Shown here: one piece after another, positions 12,438-22,666 of the stretch
Layout: every line of letters begins with the position of its first letter
How positions within the stretch are numbered: the stretch's first letter is position 1
Assembly (NCBI GenBank): GCA_015501055.1
Contig: JADNYV010000127.1
Span: 1 to 64,000 of the forward strand
Origin: Mucidula mucida
Lineage: Eukaryota > Basidiomycota > Agaricomycetes > Agaricales > Physalacriaceae
DNA: 64,000 nucleotides
Direction: 5' to 3'
Notes under the pieces: model-generated
What the model saw: only the letters and a program-made list of their open reading frames with translations
Told to the model about the DNA's origin: nothing
The model's database searches: none
Translations under genes and position numbers: made by a program

Positions 12438-14385
12438 CTAAGCGTCAACCAGAGAGGACTGTAACTCGACAGGAAGCTCGAACAAACGAGTTAGACGCAT
12501 TCCCAAGCCCAGCGTCCCACAAGAAATCGAATCTGCTGGATTGTCCGCCGAGCACTGTAAATGATGGAATGGGTGATACCGCACTCCGTGAGAACTCCGT
12601 ACATGCGTCAAACACTGAGATTCATCTCCGCATTCGAACTGCGGCCCTTGGAGTGCGCCCCAACGGCCCCGTTGTTGTCTGAGTGGAGCAAAAGACGACG
12701 GTGTCGGAATCCAAGTTGCGCGAGGAAGTATACCAACACCTCCAGCGCTACCGTCTCTAACCAGCCGATGTCTCTTCCCGGAATCTTCCAACTGTCGGTA
12801 AGTCGGAATGCGTACCACTGCTGGCCAATAACGATACCAATACCCCAGGAGGTTAACGCGTCCACGTAAATGTGAAGGTCCTCCAATGGGGGAAGCGGTG
12901 CCAGTTGTCAAAAAACCAGCGGGTCTGAGAGGCGTCACTCCCACCAGTCCAAGACATCCTTGACTGGGCATGGGATATGAAGAAGCATGTACTCCGACTT
13001 GAAGACCCCAATGAAACGTGAGATTGCTGGAAGACGGGAAGAACCATCGCAATAGACAAACATGACGTGGAATAGGGAACCATGAATCTTCTGGACCTGT
13101 GAAAGTGTAACTTTGCGGCAAGACTTGAACTCCCGGACGCAATGGAGAAACTTGAGACGCTTCTCTAGAGGAAGCGAGATGCGGCGGCGACGAAGATCCC
13201 AGTGAAAACCAATGAAAATGATCTCCTCTACAAACTCCTTGCCCGTCTTCATCGGGTGCCAGGGTACCCGTAGCTCCGCAATGAGCGCCATTGATTCGTC
13301 GCACGTGTAACAATAAGCGAGCTCCAGAGAGGTGGAGAAAGGGATGAGAAAACACAGATTGAGCATGTCGTCCTCGTATTTGAGAACGAGCCCATTGGGT
13401 GTCCAAAAAATATTCCAAACACGGACCGCTGCATTAGCGATCTGGCCCGAGTTACTGCTGGTGGTGGCGAGGCCGAAAGGATGGACGTGGTCAATATAGT
13501 AGAGGCCCTTGAATGCGACCACCAGGTAAGGTTTGTGGTCCGGATGAACCGGGCAAGTCCGGTGAAATGATTCGATGTCAAATTGACAAGCTTGTAAACC
13601 CTCGGGTGCAGACGCGATCTGGGAAACCAGATAAGCATTGGGAAAACCCACAGACAAGCCCAACAGGCGGAAATATGCTCAACGAGCGAAGGAAATACGT
13701 GGCCAACGACACAACGCATGCCCCCCGGGCCAAACCGAGAAACAGACTCACCACATCCTCAACGTCCTGCGCCATATCAAAGTGAGTCGGAAAAAACTCC
13801 TTCTCGACAAAGCTGTTCACCGAGCCCATTCCCGAAGCCTTGTCGTCCTTCGAGAGATTGCGACACACTCTAGGCTTGGGCGGCAAGTTGGGACCCTGGT
13901 CGTGCTCAGCCACGATGAGCGGCGAAGCATAGAAAGGTCCTCGTAAAATATGCTCCGCTTCCTCCTGAGAGTACGGCCCCGACATGCGACCCGCATCTAG
14001 CTCCTTCTGAATGTACGCCCGGACCACCTCGGGGTGTTCGTCGACAGAAGGATGATTAGGAATGATAATTGTAGAAGTCAAAGCAGGCAGTTGAGCGATA
14101 GGAAAACCGTGTTTCAGATTGTGTACCAGGTCAGGAAACTCGTGAAGAATCCCGTGTTCATCAAGAGCGCGTTCGAAAGCATTCACATCGTATGGGGTGA
14201 TAACTGCATTATAGATCAAGGAATCTTCAGGCCTGGAATTCGGGAGAGGCAGCCGGTGAATAATGGAATCAGAAATATTTGAGTAAGTGAGGTTTGTAGA
14301 GCGAGCAGCAGCAGATGAAACAGAGGCGAAAGCATCCTCAATAGTAGTGGAGATAGAGTGTGAGTCGGGGGGAGAGGCGCCGCCC
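12438..14385 (-). pseudogene. Ngaro reverse transcriptase / RNase H (nonsense codons and frameshift)
   Basis: The RT region starts with the DAFERALDEHGILHEF segment. The core is split by an intron (13751-13619) that joins DMAQDVEDV to IASAPEGLQACQ. It shows the first catalytic Asp in QFDIESFHR and the YxDD box as KYEDDM. RNase H follows, with Asp in HIYVDALTSWGIG, Glu in TVALEVL and Asp in LLLHSDNNGA. In-frame TGA codons occur at the complements of 12935-12937, 12908-12910 and 12608-12610. A frameshift near 12545 is needed to reach NPADSISCGTLG and the TAA/TGA stop at 12438. The protein would copy the element RNA into cDNA, but this copy cannot be functional as it stands. Confidence 0.85.
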
Positions 14386-15852
14386 TCAGGTATGAGGGGC
14401 GCACGTGCAGCCGGGGTCTCTGGCGCTAGCGCTGTGATATCCCCCGCAAAGACTGCAGACGTGGAGGACCTGACCCTGGTGGGGCTTGAGACAGCCGCCG
14501 GGGAGGTTGTAGTACAAACAGATGTTCTTGATCCCGCCTCGAAAGGACTTGGCCGTGTAGAGAGTCCCGTCTCGGTTTTTGACGAACAAAGGGGAGCCGT
14601 CCGGAAAGGAAGTGGCTGTCGAAGGATGGTTTTTGTTGACGTGCTCCCCCCCGCAGGTAATGCAGACAGGCGGGAGCCGCGGGCGAAAGGCATCGGTAGG
14701 AGCTCCCGGTCGAGAGAAAGGCGCCGAAGTAACCGACATACGCGGCGCTTTAGGAATGCGCGCATCGCCGAGAGGAGTGGGCGAAGCAGCACGCTTCGTC
14801 GACGAGATCAGCTTACCCGCGGCCTTGTCCCTTCTAAACCTGTCCAGTGCCGCCGACACGCCAATCTTCCAGTCAACCAAGTCGAAATGCATGCCCCTAG
14901 TGAGAATCTTGTTCCTGCTTTCGCGCTCCCAGTCATACCAGTACGGGTACGAATGTTCGAAGTTTGGAAGAGAGAAGACATACTCTATGTGGGATTCGAG
15001 TTCAGCGGCGAAAGAGTGCTGGCCGACTTTCGACACCCTCTGCACAGCTTTGAGCATGTTATCCAAAGCCTGCTTGTACCCCGCCGCCGTGACAGCAGAC
15101 CAGTCATTGTCCTTACCCCAGATCTTAGCCATCTCGACCAGGTTGACAATCGTCACCTTCTTCGGGTCTGGGTCCGCCGTCGTCCGCATAGGCACTATGT
15201 CCTTCGTGATCAAAAGACAGGGGTCAGCAAAAATCGCTTCCAGCTTGTCGTCGGTCCAGTAGTGAATATCCGGAACCTGCGCTGCCCGAAAAGACTGTAA
15301 GAAAGGATCGGGGATCGGCGTCCTCGCGTTTCCAAACTTGTCGTAAGCAATCACCGACGACGGGGCCCACGAGTTGTCGATGGGAATACCTTCCTTCTCC
15401 ATTTTCTTCCTCAGCTCCTTCGCCTCTTTCTCCTCGTCGCGGATACGCGTACGCTCCGAGTCAACTTCCCTACGCACGAAGTATGGAATAGGACCCGACT
15501 GCTTAATCCCCTCCTCCGAGTTCACCATCTCCTCCAATTCCTCGGGAGAATACGCAAAATAAGGCTTTAGCGGCTCACCGACATCCAGCGTCAAGTTGGT
15601 ACCGGCGTCCATCTGGCATAGCCTAGTAGCCGCAATTGAGGCCTCATTGTGCGTCTCCGCCGCCACGTTCAAACGGTGTCTGTGCGAAATCGGAATGAGC
15701 AGGTTGTGGAGGGAGTCTGGGACCGCGCAAAGGCTGTCGTAGTCAAAGCCTGCCGGTATCGGAGGGTACAACTTTGCGTTGGGTAGGAACGGCATTTGAG
15801 GAAAAAATCCCGAAGGGACCATCCCCTGAGGAACAGGCATCTGTTGAGACAT
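14386..15852 (-). CDS. Ngaro Gag-like protein
   Basis: An open frame of about 488 codons starting at ATG 15852 (MSQQMPVPQG). The same frame is also open into repeat A1, up to an ATG at 15945, so transcripts initiating in A1 could add 31 residues. The C-terminal half has two cysteine clusters: CITCGGEH, and a C-x2-C-G-G-Y-H arrangement in VCSLCGGYHSASARDPGC, typical of nucleic-acid-binding Gag proteins of Ngaro elements. The middle contains a WYDWERESR-type region common to these Gags. It is followed, overlapping in another frame, by the RT region. It is the only intact frame of the element. Confidence 0.8.
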   Translation of the reverse strand: MSQQMPVPQGMVPSGFFPQMPFLPNAKLYPPIPAGFDYDSLCAVPDSLHNLLIPISHRHRLNVAAETHNEASIAATRLCQMDAGTNLTLDVGEPLKPYFAYSPEELEEMVNSEEGIKQSGPIPYFVRREVDSERTRIRDEEKEAKELRKKMEKEGIPIDNSWAPSSVIAYDKFGNARTPIPDPFLQSFRAAQVPDIHYWTDDKLEAIFADPCLLITKDIVPMRTTADPDPKKVTIVNLVEMAKIWGKDNDWSAVTAAGYKQALDNMLKAVQRVSKVGQHSFAAELESHIEYVFSLPNFEHSYPYWYDWERESRNKILTRGMHFDLVDWKIGVSAALDRFRRDKAAGKLISSTKRAASPTPLGDARIPKAPRMSVTSAPFSRPGAPTDAFRPRLPPVCITCGGEHVNKNHPSTATSFPDGSPLFVKNRDGTLYTAKSFRGGIKNICLYYNLPGGCLKPHQGQVLHVCSLCGGYHSASARDPGCTCAPHT

Positions 15853-15858
15853 GTCGAG

Positions 15859-16086
15859 ATTCGAAAATTCCACGAAGACCGAGGAGAATAACGCGACGAG
15901 AATGCGCTGATGGACGCGCAGAGGAAAAGAGCAAAGCGCGTCCAACGCCGGCAGTGCTTACATTATCCCCAAAGATGGGACCAGCCGGTCCTGGCACTTG
16001 CCGGCTCTGCGGACCTCACACATTTCTGGCTAACTTATCTAACACTTAGACTTCACGCTCGTTCCTCGCATTAGTCTAAGCTAGCA
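15859..16086 (-). repeat. Ngaro split direct repeat A1
   Basis: The 5' terminal repeat in element orientation, 228 bases, matching A2. It contains the upstream in-frame ATG of gag at 15945 and so probably carries the element promoter or leader. Confidence 0.9.
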
Positions 16087-16255
16087 AATACTCTAATCGG
16101 CGGCGGCGGCGGTAATTGTGGCTTGAGGCCGTGGACCGGTTCCAGTTCCGCTCAGGCCGCTCTGAACACAGTGTTACAATCATAGTGATAGCAATAAGCT
16201 TCGATACATATAGTTCTAGCGGTTGATAATACAAGGAGGAAGCTCCCAGTCAAGG

Positions 16256-16262
16256 TATATAA
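16256..16262 (+). promoter_or_regulatory. TATA box of small peptide gene 1
   Basis: TATATAA lies 78 bases upstream of the ATG at 16334. The same motif and spacing recur in front of the other family members. Confidence 0.6.
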
Positions 16263-16333
16263 GCCCCATCGATATCCAGGTGAGAAGAATCCCAGATCAC
16301 TCCTAACATCGAATCACCACCACGCAGTTCAAC

Positions 16334-16530
16334 ATGAATTTCGCCGCCGTCGTGATTCTCATCCTCAATGCTGACATTAGTGTCGGTGCCCGCTTATCCA
16401 TCTTTAGATCTCCCGTGGCAGAGCGTAAGTTTCTGAGTCCTATGGCGTCGAGTTATTGTACTTACATATCTCCAAAGAAGATATTGATATTCCCAGGAGG
16501 AACCCAAACGGGCAGCCCCAGGCTTTCTAA
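16334..16530 (+). CDS. Small secreted peptide precursor, ENID-P family member 1
   Basis: Two exons, 16334-16424 and 16478-16530, separated by a 53-base intron (GTAAGT...AAAG), give a 47-residue product. Residues 1-19 form a hydrophobic secretion signal (MNFAAVVILILNADISVGA). Exon 2 encodes the tail Q-D-I-D-I-P-R-R-N-P-N-G-Q-P-Q-A-F, which aligns position by position with the E-N-(I/L)-D-x-P-x-(R/K) start and the C-terminal Phe of five other genes between 40.8 and 49 kb. The Arg-Arg pair could be a Kex2-type processing site, leaving a nine-residue NPNGQPQAF. It sits between the Ngaro element and a convergent amino-acid permease. This is the most divergent member (Gln-Asp instead of Glu-Asn). 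Confidence 0.65.
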
Positions 16531-16703
16531 GAGCTACTAGAAGGATGTTGAGCCTCTTACTATGAGCGTCTGGAGAAGTCACAGCGGATAACATACACAA
16601 ATATGTGGCGTTGATAGGTGTGGCATGTATGAGCAGCTATATTATCGGACAATTATTTTGGCGAAAACATGCATAAACGTAGCAATATTCGGATTAGCAG
16701 GCC

Positions 16704-19062
16704 CTACCCAGACTTCGTCCCCGAATCACGTCCCAAACTCGCTTCACGATCGTGTTTAACATCAGCGAAGGTATCTTCGCTCACGTTTGCGACTGGTCCG
16801 TTAAACCAGTACACGCCCCCGTACTTGGGGAAGTAGAAGTAGATGACAGAAAGCAAAATCACGCCACCGATGACCACCACCGAGTAGTTCATGTTGGTGG
16901 CGGTAGGAGCGGGTTCCGTCGGAAAGAGTAAGGCAATCGTCATGAACCACATCCAGAGCACAGCAATACAACCAACTGGCTTACTCTATATCGTCGTTAG
17001 ATGCCGGCTGGACATGTAACACAGGTATGCTTGAACTCACGAATATGCCCAAGCTGAAGGGACCCGGTACGAACTTGTGAGGCCCCAAGAAACGAGCCGT
17101 TATGGGAATGGAGTTGACAACATATTGGCCAACGACGCCCATGGAAAAGATAGCGGTAGTTGCGGCAGAACCGGCGAAGGTTAACAACCCGAGTAGCCCC
17201 GCTATGGTAACCGCAAACCAGACACAGTTGACCGGGGTACCAGATCTGGAGTTGATTCTATACAGGTATGGCGAAAACGGAAGCGCGCCGTCTCGAGAGA
17301 ACCTATTCGCCACGTGTCAGCTCAAGAAAGTCGGAATAGGAAGCCGACTCAACGCGAATGCCTGTCGCGACGCAGACATCGTCATGCTTGAACCTGCCAT
17401 CCACCTGGACAATCATCGTAAGTTACGAAGATAGCCCTGTCCTGATCCAACTCACAGCGCGATGATGATGAGCGACCACACGGCGAGAGTCGTGTTTCTG
17501 TTAAAACTATTGTGAAGTATCTGTTGTGGGGGGTCGAGTCAAGGCCGTTGAGTTTTTGTAGATGCGTACGCACTGTAGCCAAAGGTTGCCCAATTGGATC
17601 CGACAAGATACTAATTGTGTCGGGACCCATGCTGAAAGCGACACAGATTTGTAGAGCAAATCCAAGCGTACACCCAATTGCTGTGACAGTGACGATGGCC
17701 CATGGTACGGCGACATTCGCGTTTACCGCCTCCTCACTGATGTGAACTCCGGCGTCGAAGCCACCTGACCAAGAGCGATTATTGCCACGCCACATTCCTG
17801 AAGCCGACTACATACCGACAGACCACTAGAAATCAGGAATGAGACTAAAGCTTTTAGGTACACAGTGATGAGCCACATACAAGCGGTGCTAGGAAGCTCA
17901 GTATAAAAGCATATCCACTTGGCCAGAGTGTGACTAGAAAGGACATGTGAGAATTTGAATGTGAAGCTGAAAACATCATACGATTGGTAAAATTCCCAAA
18001 AGTGTAACTCGCGGTATTCATACGTTCTGATGGTGTAGCGATCGGCAGGCCAATTAAAATAATGAGGACAAGGCTGAAGTCTCTCGGGTGACGCTGTCGT
18101 ACGACAGATATGACGAGAAAACTTACGTGATGTTCAGGACGATGAAGGACCATTGAAGCCTAGCAAGAACTCCAGTTGCAAGACTGGCAACGATCCCGTG
18201 CGATATCAGGACAGCGCAGAAGACACCACTGGTGAATGTGATCTAACATGTTCCTTGATTGTGATACGAAGACGAAGTATACTCACTATGTTTGATATAC
18301 TGTGGGTACAAACGTTCCCGTCCCAATGCTGGCCCCAGCCATTATTTGCAAGGCACATGAGTAATCGATGCCCAAAATTCCCTACAATTGATCAGTGTTC
18401 GTCGAACGTGTACGGTGGTGAGCTCACGGTGATGTAAGTTATCGTGTTCGTATACCCGACAATCCATGCCAGCAGATTACGATATTTCGGAGAAGAGAAT
18501 TTGTGTGTCCAGTAATAGAGGCCACCTAAGAAGAAACTAGAGTCAGCAGGAAGGGATCACTAGACGAGAGTGCCATGCCCTACCTGACGTAGGCGCTGAT
18601 GATCCAAGTTCTGGCGCCAGACACGGTGTTAGACGATGAAGACGCCTACGAGTATAGCACCCACCTGCAATAGCCAGAGCGATGCACATAAGGAAGACCG
18701 AGCAAGTTGCCCACTGACATATTACATGAGCACAACGAAAGCAGACCAAAGATAATACCATGTACCCCCCAAATCATAGCCGACGAGCCTCCATTGGGTA
18801 AAGAGTAAAAGAGCACTGAACTAGAGCCGGGGGCGTCGAATAAGCGAGGTGTCATGAAGAGACGAGACTTACGCCACGGAAGGCACAATAGCTGAAATAG
18901 AGAACCAAATCCAAAGAGCTCCACGACCGTGAACTTCCTCTTCAGTTCTTGCTTGTAGCCCAAGGCGGCCAGCAGAGCCTTATCGTTAGTCGTCGTTTCG
19001 TTGCCATTGATACTCGTGTCATGGGTAACATACTGTGCACCGTCCTCGGAGGAGTGCGACAT
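16704..19062 (-). CDS. Amino-acid permease (APC superfamily, GABA/choline-permease-like)
   Basis: A multi-exon gene starting MSHSSEDGAQYV at 19062 and ending after GRDSGTKSG at 16704. Recognisable pieces in order are the cytoplasmic N-terminus, SVLFYSLPNGGSSAMIWG in TM1/TM2, AELGSSAPTSGGLYYW, AGVHISEEAVNANVAVPWAI (the conserved HxSEE region), SMTMSASRQAFAFSRDGALP, TPVNCVWF and the last TM pair before KYGGVYWFNGP. These are hallmarks of fungal amino-acid/GABA permeases of the plasma membrane. Introns are about 45-60 bases. In the second exon one T seems missing near 18905: the frame must slip to read GFG then FSISAIVPSVA. That is either a lesion or an assembly indel. The gene diverges from the UstYa-like gene at 19428 over a 365-base shared upstream region, so the two could be co-regulated. 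The substrate cannot be told from sequence. Confidence 0.85.
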
Positions 19063-19427
19063 GACAGAATGAGGTGACAGTACGGCGTGAGACGTTGATG
19101 CATCTCAATTTAGCTTCCTGGATTTCAATAGAGATTCGATGATATCGTTCGTGATGGTCAACTCGTGGGAACTTTTTTGACGGACACCTGGAGTGTGCCG
19201 ATCGAAGTGCCGAGGCCCTTGACTGAGTTCGCACTTGAATTGCCTAGCACCAAAGGAGATAGAAAGGTACTGAGAATAGGAACTGCCATCATGCTGCGAA
19301 GAAGAAGTAGGCACATCTTCCCAGACCAGCTGTCGTAATCCCGTCTCTCCCGCTATCGCCGCGCCAGTGACAGTGGCGAAGTATCAGTCTTATCGCTCAC
19401 CGACAAGTTCGAACTTTACACTCTGGC

Positions 19428-20136
19428 ATGACCAAGTCTCAGCTGCGCCTTTCATGGGCCATTGCATGCGCCCTAGTCTTTCTGGCCTTCATGAATGCGG
19501 GGATGTTCATGAATGTCCGCCACGATCAAGCCCCCACCGACACGTCAAAGGAATACAGTGAGTTGAATGTATTCATGAAACACATAGTCGAGTGACATTC
19601 AAATCTGTAGCCTACATCGGCAACGACTACCCTGAATACTATATTCCTACTCGTGAAATCCCTGATGTCGTCGTGCGGATGGAAGAGGCTCGAGCGTACC
19701 CGATATACGGGGATGAGGCGCTCGAGAGATGGGCCTCGAGCGCAGCGACGGGCTACGGTTACGTGCGACTGGGTCCTGAGAAACGCGCCTACGCAATCTC
19801 GATGTTTCATCAGCTTCACTGTCTGCGCCTGATGCGTTCTGCATTGGCAGGACGCTACGACGACTACACGCGTGGCCATACTCAGCATTGTCTCAGCTAC
19901 TTGCGCGTGGGTTTTGAGGTTCTCGTGTTGTTGTTGTTCTTTACTGAGCTTGCACCTAGCAAATGATACTCTGTTCGCCTGACCTAACGCTCGAACCATC
20001 TGACGTTCTGGATCGCGACTTTGAGGTCGACAGGCAAGGGGCTACCCACGTATGCCCTGACTGGGGAGTCATGTACGAGGAGTTGGAAGACAATTGGAAT
20101 AGTTGGGTGGCAGTAAGGAACGAAACGTTTGCATAA
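19428..20136 (+). CDS. UstYa-like (DUF3328) oxidase, 200 aa
   Basis: Three exons (19428-19557, 19611-19906, 19960-20136) give a 200-residue frame with no lesion. Residues about 9-28 form a single membrane anchor (AIACALVFLAFMNAGMFM). Both diagnostic H-x-x-H-C motifs are present: HQLHC in SMFHQLHCLRLMR and HTQHC in HTQHCLSYLRQMILC. The C-terminal THVCPDWGVMYEELEDNW matches the usual Cys-x-Asp-Trp ending of the family. In ascomycetes UstYa/UstYb catalyse oxidative cyclisation of ribosomal peptides (ustiloxin-type) and related proteins chlorinate or oxidise other scaffolds. The basidiomycete role is unknown. It is divergent from the permease and convergent (71 bases apart) with the next gene. 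Confidence 0.9.
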
Positions 20137-20207
20137 CACGTATAACACGCGCATATGTACCGAAAACCATAAATTGCATGCTGTATTCAACATTGAGCCG
20201 TCTTGTC

Positions 20208-21303
20208 TCACAGTATACTATCTTCGCGGAAGATGCTTTGGTGCTGAAGAATATACATGGCTAATAAACGTGTGATCAGTCTCAAGCTAGACTCGTATAC
20301 ACGGGAAATCTCACCCATTTTCGGTGACTTGACGTCCTGCTCAAACGCCAGGTGGCATAAGGGCGACGTGCAAGTGACCTCAAACGTTACTAAGGAGCCA
20401 GCGGCGCAGTGGAATTCGGGCGATTCAAGTTCGATTCGCTTCCCGGGTTTGACATGCGACTGAGCGAGCGACGTGAGTCTCCTCGGCTTCGTCGACCAAG
20501 AAAGCGTGCGAGGATCAATGTTATCAAATGCTTCAAGCCGCCAGATATCGAGCGTAAACGGGTCTTTGCTCAGAGCTACCTCTTTCGTACTGCGCCGCTC
20601 ATGATGGTGATGATGTCCCTCTGAGTCCGCGAGCAGCTCCGCAGATGTTGGAACGACAAGCATCAGGTTGCAGCGTTCCATTCCAAAGTCCAAAGTTCGA
20701 AACTGGATCACAGTCGAAACCTGACGAGCGAATTATGAGCGATTACTGCTCAGCAATAGCCACAGTTAGTTACTCGCCTCACTCGAAACGAGAAACGTTC
20801 TATCCTCTTGGTAGACCATACCAAAATTGGACGCCCAATGGCGAACGTCAAGGTATACTTTGGAAGGATCAGAGGCATTGGCTTGACCGATGTAAAGAGG
20901 GTAGTTGGTTATGGGAGGGATTGGCGTGGGATCTTGGAGAACGGCGGTGTCCAGACCAATGTATGCATTGGCATATCGGAGGGGCTTCAAAGAGAATACA
21001 ATCTCTTCATCTGAGCGCCGACGCGCCGCCTTCCATGCGCGAACAATACTGAAATTACCGACGGTAGATGCGGCGGAGACGATGCATGCGCATATAATGA
21101 CCCAAAACGCGATAGATCGATGCAACGTTCCTGGAAGACCAATTTCAGAGATAAGCACGTCGAGAACAAACGAGTATACCTTTTTCGAGTGTGGGTGCGA
21201 AACTGACTCTCCGAACCCGATCGTTGCTGGATTCTTCATCTTCAAGCAAAGGCGCAGACAGCCACTCTCTCGAGGACGACATCTCGTTCTTGGTGCTAGA
21301 CAT
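20208..21303 (-). CDS. Single-pass membrane protein, But2-C-terminal-like, often next to UstYa-type genes
   Basis: Start ATG 21303 (MSSTKNEMSSSREWLSAPLL). An acidic cytoplasmic N-terminus is followed, after an intron, by one TM segment (HRSIAFWVIICACIVSAAS). Then comes an extracellular domain with the conserved pieces LKPLRYANAYIGLD, VYQEDRTFLVSSE, TVIQFRTLDFGMERCNL and CAAGSLVTFEVTC...PLCHLAFEQD, ending KMAMYILQHQ. I assign it from memory to the group commonly labelled But2 C-terminal domain proteins in mushrooms, whose function is unknown. The intron at about 20760-20703 keeps the frame only with a GC-AG border (GAG/GCGAGT...CAG/GTTTCG). A poly-His stretch (HHHHH) lies in the domain. It is divergent from the GNAT gene. 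Confidence 0.75.
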
Positions 21304-21666
21304 GGCGGCGGTGAGTTCAAGAATCCAATGCCATCTGAACTCACATCCATCAGAAGGCCACTTCGCGGACTAGTGCGATGCCGACTCCTTTGAATGAGTC
21401 GGTTCGCACCGGTTTGATGTCACTCGTGGAAAGTATAGAGTAAAGATACGTTCCCGAAGGATCAATCTGTCAAAACTGGCATAACTTGAATCGTTTAAAT
21501 GGGCAGTTCTTCTTGGGCGCAAGAAGCACAGTAGTCACAGGTGACCTTCAGCATCCCATGATGCAGATGATGATCTTCCCGCGTTGTAAAAGTTCCATAC
21601 TGAACGAGTGTCAACTGTTGCCCAGTTATCAGTCATCAGCATTCGATTCCGCGCTCCAACCCAGAG

Positions 21667-22666
21667 ATGTCGAGTCCTGCCTTTACCGTTAGACAACTTG
21701 TAGCGACGGAAGGTGAAGTGTAAAGCCTTACTGTTGGACGGTAGAGCTTGACATTCAGCAGAGCAGAAAAAGTCTCGCAGCGCTTTAGAGAGTATTCCGG
21801 AGCTCAGAGCGACGGAGGATGCGCTTGCGAAAGCTTTCGCCAACGGTATGCAGAGACGCTGCCTCGTTTGCTACGCTGAAGATGGTGTCAGACCTTTTCA
21901 CGGCAACTGTCAACGGGAAAAAGGAAGTCGGAGGCGATACAACGTATGTTGGCCCTTTCTGGACGACAACAGTCCTTTGTGGCCTGCTTGGCGGTGAAGT
22001 CTATGTCGCCGAAACAGCGGACGATGAGAAGAAGATCATTGGTTGCGCTGTATGGTTCCCGCCAAACCATTCCATGTACGACTCGTAAGTCATATCATCT
22101 TCATGATAGCAGAAAATTAAACCGATTTGTGTAGAGAGGATCAACAAGAATTCGTTCTTGGACCTCTCATGGGCTCGTTCTCTGAGGAGCTTGGGGAGTG
22201 GTGGGAAAAAAAGGTTTGGTCACTATGCCGATACAAACATCGTGCTTATATGTGGCGCCAGTTTCTCCCTCAATATGATGCCTTCAACGACGCGACGTTA
22301 GGTCCCGGCGTGAAACATGAATCATGGCACTTACAAACTCTCGGTGTGGACCCTGCGTATCAACGGAAAGGAGCAGCAACGCAACTTATTGAGGTTGTTC
22401 ATCGAAAGGCCGCAGCCCAAGGTCAAGCGCTTGTCCTCGAATGCGAGGAGGAATTTAACGTAAGTGGTATTCTTGAAGCAACGAAGTTCAATGTGGTCTA
22501 ATGGTGCCAGATTGATGTTTACACCGCCCTGAAGTTCAACCTCGTCTTGCCCAAGGCGAAGGAGGGCGTCGTCGAAAACCCGACGAGACGCGACTATCAA
22601 GACCACTTCGTCGGCGTCAACGGTTATCTTGAATTTCCAATGTGGGTGATGCGTCGTGATCCGTAG
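21667..22666 (+). CDS. GNAT-family N-acetyltransferase
   Basis: The ATG at 21667 opens MSSPAFTVRQLVATE. Five further exons join with GT-AG introns and keep one frame to TAG 22664-22666, roughly 230 residues. The acetyl-CoA-binding motif A is LGVDPAYQRKGAATQLIE (Q/R-x-x-G-x-A pattern), preceded by SWHLQTLGV (strand beta4) and followed by ALVLECEEEFN and IDVYTALKFNLV, the usual GNAT C-terminal strands. The N-terminal part has GCAVWFPPN, the loop found in fungal GNATs of this type. It transfers an acetyl group from acetyl-CoA to an amine; the substrate is unknown. It sits between two UstYa-like genes, so it may act on the same product or provide self-protection. No lesion seen. Confidence 0.9.

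Larger units (their letters stand above)
9813..16086 (-). mobile_element. Ngaro-type (DIRS-group) tyrosine-recombinase retrotransposon, full length
   Basis: Read on the minus strand the order is A1 (16086-15859), gag, RT/RNase H, tyrosine recombinase, B1 (10660-10371), A2 (10370-10143), B2 (10102-9813). A1 and A2 are 228-base direct copies and B1 and B2 are 290-base direct copies. That is the split direct-repeat layout (A1-ORFs-B1-A2-B2) that defines Ngaro-like elements within the DIRS group. These elements integrate a circular intermediate with a tyrosine recombinase rather than a DDE integrase. No obvious target duplication is seen (flanks ...TTTAGAGCG and AATACTCTAA...), as expected for that mechanism. 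Gag is open, but RT/RH and the recombinase carry nonsense codons, so the copy is not autonomous. Confidence 0.9.

Noticed and set aside
14287..15300. Long plus-strand open frame of about 337 codons
   Set aside because: It lies antisense to the Ngaro gag/RT coding region, has biased low-complexity composition and no domain; it is a shadow of the real frame.
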